From the NCBI GenBank assembly GCA_002310155.1, contig DBYF01000054.1:1-25614 (forward strand): 25,614 nt of DNA. The letters are read 5' to 3'. The translations under genes and the position numbers were made by a program. The notes beneath the pieces were generated by a model. It was not told where the DNA came from, searched no databases, and saw nothing but the letters and a program-made list of their open reading frames with translations. Source of the DNA: Mageeibacillus sp. UBA1193 (GTDB lineage: Bacteria; Bacillota; Clostridia; Saccharofermentanales; Saccharofermentanaceae). Within the stretch, counting starts at the first letter, position 1. Each line of letters starts with the position of its first letter. Positions 1 to 5,875 of this stretch are shown piece by piece.

Positions 1-354
1 ACGATCCTTCTCATGAGTGCGCTCCGCCTCTTCGACTGCTACCGTGACGTACCGCTGACATTTAAGATGTTCGGCACGATGTTCACGACATGGAACTGGA
101 ACAAGCTCGGAAACGGCACCCTTCTGCATCTCGGCATCAACCGCGCGGACTATGTTATCTTAGCTGTCGGCACGCTGATCCTTTTTATTGTCAGCATGAT
201 CGGAAGATCCGGATCCGTCCGCGACAAGATGGAGAAGAAGATCCCCTTTGCCGGACGCTGGGCGATCTTCTCCGCATTACTTCTGATCATCATCGTCTTC
301 GGCGCGTATGGCCTCGGCTACGACGCTTCGCAGTTTATCTATAATCAGTTCTAA
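1..354 (+). CDS. C-terminal part of an MBOAT-family membrane O-acyltransferase (5' end outside window)
   Basis: The reading frame is open from base 1, so this is the last 117 residues of a larger gene whose start lies upstream. It contains two clear membrane segments, around ILAVGTLILFIVSMI and WAIFSALLLIIIVFGAYG, and ends in YDASQFIYNQF. That ending is typical of MBOAT acyltransferases of Clostridia (DltB/AlgI-like), which pass acyl groups across the membrane onto cell-wall or exopolysaccharide substrates. The catalytic His region would lie upstream and cannot be checked. Such genes are usually followed directly by an SGNH-like partner. Here that partner appears only at 4661-5785, and the intervening genes run on the other strand. 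No obvious terminator is seen in the 60 bp after the stop. The family call rests on the C-terminal pattern alone, and the substrate is unknown. Confidence 0.72.
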   Translation, partial: TILLMSALRLFDCYRDVPLTFKMFGTMFTTWNWNKLGNGTLLHLGINRADYVILAVGTLILFIVSMIGRSGSVRDKMEKKIPFAGRWAIFSALLLIIIVFGAYGLGYDASQFIYNQF

Positions 355-402
355 ATAAATCCATGTTGCGAGACAAGTGCTCCAATATTCGGACAGTACA
401 TT

Positions 403-409
403 TGATAAT
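403..409 (+). promoter_or_regulatory. Possible -10 element of the small toxin transcript
   Basis: TGATAAT lies about 80 bp upstream of the toxin start codon and just before the inverted-repeat arm at 420-452. No convincing -35 hexamer sits 15-18 bp upstream, so this is a weak assignment. It would give a leader of roughly 70 nt. Confidence 0.3.
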
Positions 410-449
410 CTTAAGTCCTGAGGTGTTACCCTAACGGACAGACGGTTTC

Positions 450-481
450 CTCCACCTCGCCCTTGTGGAGAGAGGAGGTGG
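450..481 (+). promoter_or_regulatory. Toxin leader with two mutually exclusive hairpins controlling the ribosome binding site
   Basis: CCACCTC (452-458) can pair with GAGGTGG (475-481) and would bury the strong Shine-Dalgarno sequence GGAGG (474-478). The overlapping CTCCAC (450-455) can instead pair with GTGGAG (465-470), which leaves the ribosome binding site free. The two stems share bases, so they exclude each other. Sequestered ribosome binding sites are common in mRNAs of type I toxins. The pairing is read directly from the sequence; the switching role is inferred. Confidence 0.55.
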
Positions 482-486
482 TGCTG

Positions 487-570
487 ATGAGTGACTATGA
501 GATTCTTATCGTGGTTCTTACCATAATAGCTATTGTTGTAAGTCTTCTTGTCGAGTACATAAAGAAATGA
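487..570 (+). CDS. Small hydrophobic holin-like type I toxin peptide (27 aa)
   Basis: The peptide begins MSDYEILIVVLTIIAIVV and ends LLVEYIKK. It has a short polar N-terminus, one membrane segment of about 20 residues and a basic end. This is the layout of the putative holin-like toxin family (Hol-Tox) and of Fst/TxpA-type toxins of Gram-positive bacteria, which damage the membrane when overproduced. A strong GGAGG lies 8 bp before the ATG. The stop codon is part of the left stem of the following terminator, as is typical of these compact loci. A convergent antisense promoter lies downstream. Against over-reading: the frame is only 28 codons, so identity depends on the peptide pattern plus the surrounding RNA signals. 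An alternative is a small membrane regulator. Toxicity is inferred from family resemblance only. Confidence 0.72.
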   Translation: MSDYEILIVVLTIIAIVVSLLVEYIKK

Positions 571-599
571 CCGTCCTTCTCCAAAAGCAACGGTCATTT
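565..599. terminator. Bidirectional terminator shared by toxin mRNA and antisense RNA
   Basis: AAATGACCGT (565-574) and ACGGTCATTT (590-599) form a perfect 10-bp stem around a 15-nt loop. A T run closes the plus-strand side; the minus-strand side ends in a weaker T-rich tail. The stop codon of the toxin (568-570) is inside the left arm. The stem would lie in both convergent transcripts and is the region where they are truly complementary. Confidence 0.75.
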
Positions 600-645
600 T
601 AATTGACTCTAACTGAGGAAACCGTCTTGCGGTAACGCCTCTTCT
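565..645 (-). ncRNA. Predicted antisense (antitoxin) RNA
   Basis: A strong minus-strand promoter (652-679) would start a transcript near 645 that runs toward the toxin gene and ends at the shared stem-loop at 565-599. The product would be about 80 nt, would carry one arm of the flanking inverted repeat at its 5' end, and would be complementary to the 3' end of the toxin mRNA. No reading frame with a ribosome binding site is seen in it. This is the expected place for the RNA antitoxin of a type I system. The transcript is predicted from signals only. Confidence 0.5.
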
Positions 646-651
646 ATGATT

Positions 652-679
652 ATTATACTACATCGGTTCTGATTATCAA
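652..679 (-). promoter_or_regulatory. Strong promoter for the antisense RNA
   Basis: Read on the minus strand, TTGATA (-35, plus positions 674-679) is followed after 16 bp by a perfect TATAAT (-10, plus positions 652-657). It lies just after the stop codon of the HTH-PurM gene and points at the toxin gene. No other gene lies on the minus strand before the shared terminator, so its only visible product is the antisense RNA. Confidence 0.65.
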
Positions 680-685
680 TGATCA

Positions 686-1948
686 TTACACCCATTTCAA
701 ACGGTTCTTGTACTGCACTTTTTCCGTGCCCCTGTTATCTTCCCGGATGATAGTTCCGATCTCATAACAGTCATGGTACTTGCTTAGATGCTTTATTACC
801 TGAGTCTTGTCCTTCTGCGGAACGACGATCGTCATGCCGACGCCCATGTTGAATGTGGTGAGCATCTCGGTATCCGAGACATTTCCCTTTTCCTTAATGA
901 ATCGGAAGACAGGGAGGATCCTGATCTTGCTTCTGTCGATCTGTGCGGTCAGCCCGTCCGGGATGACGCGGCAGAGATTGCCCTGGATACCGCCGCCCGT
1001 GATGTGTGCCATGCCGGAGATCTTATCCTTGCCGAACAATCCCTTGAGTGAAGGGTAGTAAGGCGTATGCGGTTTCATGATCTCTTCGATAAAGGTATTG
1101 CCATTGATCTTCTCGAGCTTGATCTGCGGCATCTTGTCGAGGAGCATACGTACCAGGGAATAGCCGTTGGTGTGAAGACCATTAGATGCGAGTGCCAGCA
1201 CTGCATCGCCTTCACGGATCGCCGATCCGTCGATGACTTTCTTTCTCTCACAGATTCCCGCGATGCTGGAGGTGAGGACGTAAACGCCGGCATCTACAAC
1301 GGACGGCTGGATGGAAGTCTCGCCGCCGACAAGCGAGCACTCGTTCTCACGGCACGCGTCGGAAACTCCCTTAACGAGTGCGCTGATCGTTGCTTTCTCC
1401 GCCTTGCCGCATACGATGGTATCGAGGACGGCAAGGGGAGTGGCACCCATAACGACGATGTCGTTAACGAGGTGATTGATCATGTCATGACAGATAGATT
1501 CAGTGTACCCATATTCCATCGCCAGTTTCTGCTTCGAACCCGGCTCCTCTGATTTGAGGACCAGAACAGGTTCCTTGATCTCCGGGAACTTGATGTCATA
1601 GAGTGAAGCGAAAGGTCCGAGGCCGTTCAATACTCTCCGGTCTTTGGTCTCGAGGTGCTTCTTCATCTCACTCTTGATCGAGTCGGTGTACGCGATATCG
1701 ATACCGGCCTTGCTGTAGGAAAGGCCGTCCTGATCTTTCTCGGCGCCCGAAAGGAGTTCGTCCACGGAGACTTCTAATGTTCTCGCAAGATCCGGGAGCA
1801 TCTCGATGTTCGGATATGCCTTACCGTTCTCCCATTTGGAGACCGTCTGAAAAGATACATTCAACCGTTCGGCGAGTTGTCCCTGTGTCAGGCCGAGCTC
1901 GCGACGCTTCTCGTTGATAAAACTTCCAACCTTGCTGCTGTCGATCAT
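686..1948 (-). CDS. XRE-type HTH domain fused to a PurM-like AIR synthetase domain
   Basis: Residues 7-66 form a clear Cro/XRE helix-turn-helix (LTQGQLAERLNVSFQTVSKW). Residues from about 77 to the end match phosphoribosylformylglycinamidine cyclo-ligase (PurM), the ATP-dependent enzyme that closes the imidazole ring in purine synthesis: SYSKAGIDI (77-85), NDIVVMG (162-168), GGET (208-211), HTNGYSLVR (259-267) and HITGGG (315-320). The normally invariant DGVGTK loop reads EEPGSK (134-139), keeping only Gly and Lys, so catalysis may be changed or lost. At 420 aa it exceeds ordinary PurM (about 345 aa) by the length of the HTH domain. The start follows a GGAGG site. No other purine gene is nearby and it has its own promoter. 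It may be a DNA-binding regulator that senses a purine intermediate or ATP, or a bifunctional enzyme; neither can be decided here. Confidence 0.85.
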   Translation of the reverse strand: MIDSSKVGSFINEKRRELGLTQGQLAERLNVSFQTVSKWENGKAYPNIEMLPDLARTLEVSVDELLSGAEKDQDGLSYSKAGIDIAYTDSIKSEMKKHLETKDRRVLNGLGPFASLYDIKFPEIKEPVLVLKSEEPGSKQKLAMEYGYTESICHDMINHLVNDIVVMGATPLAVLDTIVCGKAEKATISALVKGVSDACRENECSLVGGETSIQPSVVDAGVYVLTSSIAGICERKKVIDGSAIREGDAVLALASNGLHTNGYSLVRMLLDKMPQIKLEKINGNTFIEEIMKPHTPYYPSLKGLFGKDKISGMAHITGGGIQGNLCRVIPDGLTAQIDRSKIRILPVFRFIKEKGNVSDTEMLTTFNMGVGMTIVVPQKDKTQVIKHLSKYHDCYEIGTIIREDNRGTEKVQYKNRLKWV

Positions 1949-2013
1949 AGTGGGTTCCTCCCTCTGCTTTCTTGCCTTCAGTATGCAGGATGAAACACCC
2001 GCTTCACAATAAC

Positions 2014-2043
2014 ATTATCGTTGAAAATGGGATGGAAATTCAA
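2014..2043 (-). promoter_or_regulatory. Promoter of the HTH-PurM gene
   Basis: On the minus strand TTGAAT (plus 2038-2043) is followed after 18 bp by GATAAT (plus 2014-2019), leaving a leader of about 60 nt. The rest of the 298-bp gap (1949-2246) holds no convincing gene or RNA. There is a small hairpin at 2205-2225 whose T run faces the plus strand, where no gene precedes it. Confidence 0.5.
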
Positions 2044-2246
2044 CCGTTGGGCGAATTTCGTAAAATTACCTCAAAACTATGAGTTGACTGCTTTTCTGTT
2101 TTTTCCACATCTGTTTCCTTGGTTGAGTTTTTGTAGATGCTTATTGGTCATTCTGAATCCCAAATCACTCAAAGTGTCAAATGGCGGCCTCACGACAGAT
2201 TCATAAGATGGTTTTGAGACATCTTCTTTTTTTGGTGAATACCGGT

Positions 2247-3569
2247 TTACTTCTTCAGTCCGTATACGACCCAGTCTTCTTCTTCGAGCTTGTACGGAGT
2301 ACCGCAGGTCGGGCACTGCAGGATATGCATGGCATCGAAGCTGGCAGCGCAGTTCTTGCAGTTTACGGCGTGGATGGAGAAACCGTAGTTCTCTTTCGCG
2401 GTAAGCTTCTTGACCAGAGTCATATTGTAGTCTTCCTTCTTGTTCACGATCTTACCGTTGATGAGGTGTGTCGTGTAAAGATAGATGCGTACGAGAAGTA
2501 CGAGGTCATCACCGTTCTGGATGTTCGAGTTCAGATACTTCATCGCGCCACGGTAATCGATGTCGATGAGTGTATCCAGTTCCGGAAGATTCGGGTCTCC
2601 TCTGTAGACACTCATGTTGGTCCGGTCATCCGAGAACGCGATGGCACGGAAGAGGGAGATGACTTTTCCTTCGAAAAGATCGTAGGAGAATTCCGGATCA
2701 TAGCGGCTCATCGCCTTGGCGAGAGAACCCTTCGTCATCGCCGCGGAGGCAACATCTGCAGTAGAGATAGCGGTCTTAGTCAGCCTTGTCATCATGAAGA
2801 AGGCAAAGAAGATACTAAACAGGAGATAAAGGGTGATGAACCCGATGAAGCCTGTCAGAAGCCCGGCGCCGACGCCAAAGAGCAGGGACATGTAATGGGG
2901 ATCACACTGCGGCCAGTATTGGACTGTAGTGAATGTGGCCGCGGCTATTCCGCCTACCACAGCAAGCGTACTTACAGTCGGGATCAGCCAGTTGATGGAT
3001 TTTCTGTTGACGAGCTGTGACAGCATGTAGTAGTTGCTGACGCACGGGAAGAGCTGCTTCATCTGAAATCTCGTACCGCACATCGGACAGCCGTTGGAAA
3101 AGACGGCGAGCGTGTCATGGTGACCGCAGTTCGGGCACTCATATGCCGCGTTCTGCGAATCTTCGCGGTTGAGGATATTCGTATAGAAGATACTGGCACT
3201 CTTTTTGTGCTTTTTCAGGATCTTCTGCGTAGAAACATTGGTGTACTGTGAAGAAGATTCGCACTCGATAAAAGAAAGACTCGCGGTATACGGCGGCTTG
3301 ATCTTCGAGCGGGTGCCCTTAGCGGGGTCTTTGCATGGTGTGTATCGGCGCTGGATCTTGACGCCCTTCTCCAGAAGACGCTTCTCGTGCTGGTGCAGGA
3401 AGTAACGCATATCGGAAGAGGCGTGCTCCGGCTCAGTGCCATCCTCATAGAAACGGGTGATCTCATTCATGAAAGAATCACGAAGACGGTCTTCCGGCTT
3501 CTCTTTCGGATTCGCCATATCCTGGATCTCTTTCATCTTCTCGGAAAAACGTTCCATAAAAGTGCTCAT
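2247..3569 (-). CDS. Membrane protein with two zinc ribbons and a TIM44-like domain
   Basis: The 440-residue protein has a charged cytoplasmic N-terminus, then a four-cysteine zinc ribbon (C145, C148, C161, C164), two membrane segments (about 193-215 and 230-258), a TIM44-like region (about 285-390, recognisable by YDPEFSYDLFEGKVISLFRAI) and a second zinc ribbon at the C-terminus (C404, C407, C419, C422). TIM44-like domains are thought to bind proteins or lipids at membranes. Similar zinc-ribbon/TIM44 proteins occur widely in Clostridia without known function. I chose the second ATG of the ORF because it sits 7 bp after GGGAGGG, whereas the ATG six bases upstream is almost in contact with it. 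The gene has its own extended -10 promoter and is separated from the upstream plsC-like gene by the palindromic element at 3663-3742. Confidence 0.75.
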   Translation of the reverse strand: MSTFMERFSEKMKEIQDMANPKEKPEDRLRDSFMNEITRFYEDGTEPEHASSDMRYFLHQHEKRLLEKGVKIQRRYTPCKDPAKGTRSKIKPPYTASLSFIECESSSQYTNVSTQKILKKHKKSASIFYTNILNREDSQNAAYECPNCGHHDTLAVFSNGCPMCGTRFQMKQLFPCVSNYYMLSQLVNRKSINWLIPTVSTLAVVGGIAAATFTTVQYWPQCDPHYMSLLFGVGAGLLTGFIGFITLYLLFSIFFAFFMMTRLTKTAISTADVASAAMTKGSLAKAMSRYDPEFSYDLFEGKVISLFRAIAFSDDRTNMSVYRGDPNLPELDTLIDIDYRGAMKYLNSNIQNGDDLVLLVRIYLYTTHLINGKIVNKKEDYNMTLVKKLTAKENYGFSIHAVNCKNCAASFDAMHILQCPTCGTPYKLEEEDWVVYGLKK

Positions 3570-3605
3570 ACCCATACCCTCCCTTGAAAAGGAAATTCCA
3601 CTGTC

Positions 3606-3614
3606 ATTGTAGCA
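3606..3614 (-). promoter_or_regulatory. Extended -10 promoter of the TIM44-like gene
   Basis: On the minus strand the sequence reads TGCTACAAT, an extended -10 (TGn plus TACAAT), without a good -35. The same TGTGCTACAAT string occurs at the SGNH gene promoter (4622-4632). Transcription would start near 3599. Confidence 0.5.
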
Positions 3615-3662
3615 CAGGAGTGGTGTGGATTATTACTTCGAGAGCAACGTAATAGAGCATGA

Positions 3663-3742
3663 TTATTCGCAAAAAAATGCAAAGGAGCGATTCCGCAGGG
3701 CAACGCCCGAGGACCAGCGACGAGCATTTATTTTGCGAATAA
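3663..3742. repeat. 80-bp palindromic element between plsC-like and TIM44-like genes
   Basis: TTATTCGCAAAAAAATGC (3663-3680) and GCATTTATTTTGCGAATAA (3724-3742) are almost perfect inverted copies, 18 of 19 positions. Between them lies GC-rich sequence with an inner hairpin, GGGC-AAC-GCCC (3698-3708). The 10-mer AGGAGCGATT occurs twice as a direct repeat (about 3683-3692 and 3744-3753), the second copy touching the stop codon of the plsC-like gene. A smaller hairpin, TATTAC/GTAATA, lies just to the left around 3630-3653. The element may serve as a terminator or mRNA-stabilising structure for the plsC-like transcript. Its layout also resembles a dispersed palindromic repeat or MITE-like unit. 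Only one copy is visible in this window. Confidence 0.6.
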
Positions 3743-3751
3743 CAGGAGCGA

Positions 3752-4504
3752 TTAGAGCGGATACTCCTCAAGATCTTTCGCGATCATCTCTCTTGCCTCA
3801 TCGGAGATATCGGAAGTCTTAGAGGACTTCACGTGCTCGGCATCCATGATGCCAACGACTTTGAGGCGGACCTTAGTGCTTTTCCACGGGTAGTTCTTAC
3901 TGATCTTCTCCGAGCCCTGGATCGTCAGGACAACGATCGGAACGTTTGCTTTCTGGGCGATCTTAAAGACACCGTTATGGAAAGGAAGGAGCTTGCATTT
4001 CTTGCTTCTGGTGCCTTCCGGGTATACGAAGATGGAGACCTCGTCGGCCTTGAGGAGCTTGCTTGCGCGGTCGATGGTCATCATGGCGTTTCTCGGGTTC
4101 TCGCGGTCGATGGCCATCATGCAGCAGCGGCGGATGATGCGTCCGTAGAATGGGACCTTAAAGTTTTCGGCTTTCGAGATGAAAGACGGATAGTGTTTGG
4201 CGAGGATCTTCCAGGATAAAAGCGGATCAAAGTTCGATCTGTGGTTGCAGACGAAGAGCATCTGCTTGCCTTCGGGGATCTTGTCCAGGCCCTGAAGATC
4301 ATATCTGACGCGCATGATGCGCATACCGATCGCCGTCGTGTGGACCAGAAGGAAGCGGTAGAACTTCGAGTCGGTGTTATATTCCTTTTTGGTATCGATA
4401 AAAAGCGTCGAGACAAAAGTAAAAAGGAACAGCAGGATGATGCCTGCGACCTTGATGCCGACGATGGCAAGAACGACGTAAAGTGCGTAAAGTAAATACT
4501 GCAT
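3752..4504 (-). CDS. plsC: 1-acyl-sn-glycerol-3-phosphate acyltransferase (PlsC-like)
   Basis: This 250-residue protein fits the PlsC family, which transfers a fatty acyl chain to lysophosphatidic acid to make phosphatidic acid for membrane phospholipids. A long hydrophobic N-terminal segment (about 3-35) anchors it. The catalytic HX4D motif is seen as NHRSNFD (H88, D93), and the glycerol-phosphate-binding motif as YPEGTRS (161-167). I started it at the ATG preceded by GGAGGGG rather than at in-frame codons 28 residues upstream, which lack a ribosome binding site. It lies head-to-head with the SGNH gene across a short divergent promoter region. The acyl donor cannot be told from sequence. The reaction is standard for the motif set, but a role in remodelling another lipid remains possible. 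Confidence 0.87.
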   Translation of the reverse strand: MQYLLYALYVVLAIVGIKVAGIILLFLFTFVSTLFIDTKKEYNTDSKFYRFLLVHTTAIGMRIMRVRYDLQGLDKIPEGKQMLFVCNHRSNFDPLLSWKILAKHYPSFISKAENFKVPFYGRIIRRCCMMAIDRENPRNAMMTIDRASKLLKADEVSIFVYPEGTRSKKCKLLPFHNGVFKIAQKANVPIVVLTIQGSEKISKNYPWKSTKVRLKVVGIMDAEHVKSSKTSDISDEAREMIAKDLEEYPL

Positions 4505-4547
4505 GGGAACCCCTCCGAATGCAAAGCTGTGTTTCTTACGAGAAACA

Positions 4548-4588
4548 ATTCTAACACATGGAAGGTGCTTTTTCATTAGTGAAAGCAC
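4548..4588. promoter_or_regulatory. Divergent control region: plsC-like promoter, leader hairpin and inverted repeat
   Basis: On the minus strand ATGAAA (plus 4571-4576), 17 bp, TAGAAT (plus 4548-4553) would serve the plsC-like gene. Its mRNA would begin close to GTTTCT-CGTA-AGAAAC (4531-4546), a perfect 6-bp hairpin at the extreme 5' end. The inverted repeat GTGCTTT (4565-4571) / AAAGCAC (4582-4588) spans this -35 and lies 16 bp before the -35 of the opposite SGNH promoter. It could be an operator, but no regulator is identified. Confidence 0.35.
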
Positions 4589-4604
4589 ATGACAGCGTCG
4601 TCAT

Positions 4605-4632
4605 TTCACAAAAAGAGCGGTTGTGCTACAAT
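4605..4632 (+). promoter_or_regulatory. Promoter of the SGNH-like gene
   Basis: TTCACA (4605-4610), a 16-bp spacer and TACAAT (4627-4632) preceded by TGC give both a -35 and an extended -10. The leader to the ATG at 4661 is about 20 nt and contains AAGGAG. Confidence 0.6.
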
Positions 4633-4660
4633 GCATGTGTTTAAGAAAAAGGAGAGAAGC

Positions 4661-5785
4661 ATGTCTGAAGATAAGGATGTAAAAGCACCGGAGATCCAAG
4701 ATACAGTGGAGTCTTCTGAAAAAGCACCCGTCGAGGCGGCTGATGCAGTGAAGCCGAAGAAAGGGAAGAAGATCTTCCGCGTGGTCCTCGTGCTCGCGCT
4801 GATCGTTCTGACCTGTGTGGTCATTCATCTGGCGGATCTGCTTCTGCGTCCGAAGTATATGGGCGATGTCACCGAGGGTGCACTGACGGCTGAGTACTAT
4901 GAGGCCTATGGTGACCACGATGTGCTTTTCGTCGGTGACTGTGAGGTCTATGAGAATTTCTCGACAGTACAGCTCTGGCGTGAATTCGGCATCAACAGCT
5001 TTATCCGAGGCGGCGCACAGCAGCTGGTATGGCAGTCCTACTACCTGCTCGAAGACGCTCTCCGCTATGAGACCCCGGATGTCGTTGTCTTTAACGTTCT
5101 TTCCCTGATGTATAACGAACCCCAGAATGAGGCATATAACCGCATGGCGCTTGACGGTATGCGCTGGAGTAAGACGAAGTGGGACGCGATCAACGCGTCG
5201 ATGTGTGAAGGCGAAAATATGCTCGAGTATATCTTCCCGATCCTCCGCTACCACAGCCGCTGGAATGAACTGACATCTGACGATTTCAAATACTGGTTCA
5301 AAAAGGATCTGGTGTCCTTCAACGGATACTATCTGAGGACAGAGATCATGCCGGCAGGCGAATTTCCGCCGCCGCGTACGCTCGCGGATACGAACTTCGG
5401 CGACAAGGCGATGAAATACCTCGATAAGATGACGGAACTGTGCAAGGAGAAGGGCATCAAGCTGGTCCTGATCAAGTCCCCGTCCCTCTATCCGCACTGG
5501 TATGACGAGTGGGACGCGAATATGGAGAAGTATGCCGAAGAACACGGCATCGAGTATATCAATATGTTGAAGATCGCGGAGTCCGAGATCGGTATCGACT
5601 ACAGCCTCGATACCTACGACGCGGGACTTCACATGAATGTGACCGGCGCGGAGAAGTGCTCCTCCTATCTGGGAAGATTTCTTGTCGAGAAGTACGGCCT
5701 TAAGAATCATCATGATGATCCTGCCATGAGCGAGTACTGGGCGGAAGTCGAGAAACGTTACGATGAGGCGAAAGGTCAAAAGTAA
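4661..5785 (+). CDS. Membrane-anchored SGNH-like protein, typical partner of MBOAT acyltransferases
   Basis: The 374-residue protein has an acidic cytoplasmic tail (1-38), one membrane segment (about 39-59) and a large outside domain of the SGNH/DltD-like type. Block I reads VGDCEVYENFS, with Cys94 where the catalytic Ser of the GDS motif is expected. The C-terminal block reads DAGLHMN (D320, H324) followed by a typical GAEKCSSYLGRFL helix. In Clostridia such proteins are usually encoded next to an MBOAT acyltransferase and are thought to help acylate cell-wall or surface polymers. The MBOAT gene here ends at 354, 4.3 kb away. The start at 4661 follows AAGGAG; the frame is open upstream but has no better start. 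A catalytic role is uncertain because of the Ser-to-Cys change. Confidence 0.7.
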   Translation: MSEDKDVKAPEIQDTVESSEKAPVEAADAVKPKKGKKIFRVVLVLALIVLTCVVIHLADLLLRPKYMGDVTEGALTAEYYEAYGDHDVLFVGDCEVYENFSTVQLWREFGINSFIRGGAQQLVWQSYYLLEDALRYETPDVVVFNVLSLMYNEPQNEAYNRMALDGMRWSKTKWDAINASMCEGENMLEYIFPILRYHSRWNELTSDDFKYWFKKDLVSFNGYYLRTEIMPAGEFPPPRTLADTNFGDKAMKYLDKMTELCKEKGIKLVLIKSPSLYPHWYDEWDANMEKYAEEHGIEYINMLKIAESEIGIDYSLDTYDAGLHMNVTGAEKCSSYLGRFLVEKYGLKNHHDDPAMSEYWAEVEKRYDEAKGQK

Positions 5786-5792
5786 CAAAAAA

Positions 5793-5820
5793 TTGACCAA
5801 ACCAATTGCAAATATTTAAT
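5793..5820 (+). promoter_or_regulatory. Promoter of the HD-GYP sensor gene
   Basis: TTGACC (5793-5798), a 16-bp spacer and TTTAAT (5815-5820) match the consensus at five of six bases in each box. The -35 also forms the right half of an inverted repeat, GGTCAA (5774-5779) / TTGACC, that straddles the stop codon of the SGNH gene. The predicted leader is about 48 nt and contains no good Shine-Dalgarno sequence. Confidence 0.55.
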
Positions 5821-5875
5821 GAATATTGTCTGAACTACTTTGCATCTATCCTTTATAAAGTGTTAAAGTTATTTT

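Larger units (their letters stand above)
420..641. repeat. Imperfect inverted repeat flanking the toxin cassette
   Basis: The left arm, 420-452, contains GAGGTGTTACC then AGACGGTTTCCTC. The right arm, 615-641, contains the reverse complement: GAGGAAACCGTCT then GGTAACGCCTC, with one mismatch in the GTTACC block and a shorter spacer. The arms bracket the toxin gene and its terminator. A read-through transcript could fold on itself. Because the arms are inverted, toxin RNA and antisense RNA would each carry the same arm sequence near their 5' ends rather than complementary ones. The arms could be regulatory or could be the ends of a small mobile cassette; no target-site duplication was found. 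Confidence 0.7.

Noticed and set aside
2205..2233. Hairpin AAGATG/CATCTT followed by seven T, terminator-like on the plus strand
   Set aside because: No plus-strand gene or promoter precedes it, and for the minus-strand gene ending at 2247 the T run is on the wrong side. The 6-bp stem may be chance.
2181..3020. A 279-codon open frame on the plus strand opposite the TIM44-like gene
   Set aside because: Antisense to two zinc ribbons and membrane segments of the real gene; no ribosome binding site and no motif.
4601..5800. A 399-codon open frame on the minus strand opposite the SGNH gene
   Set aside because: Shadow of the SGNH reading frame; no motif and no ribosome binding site. The SGNH frame has signal, membrane segment and family motifs.
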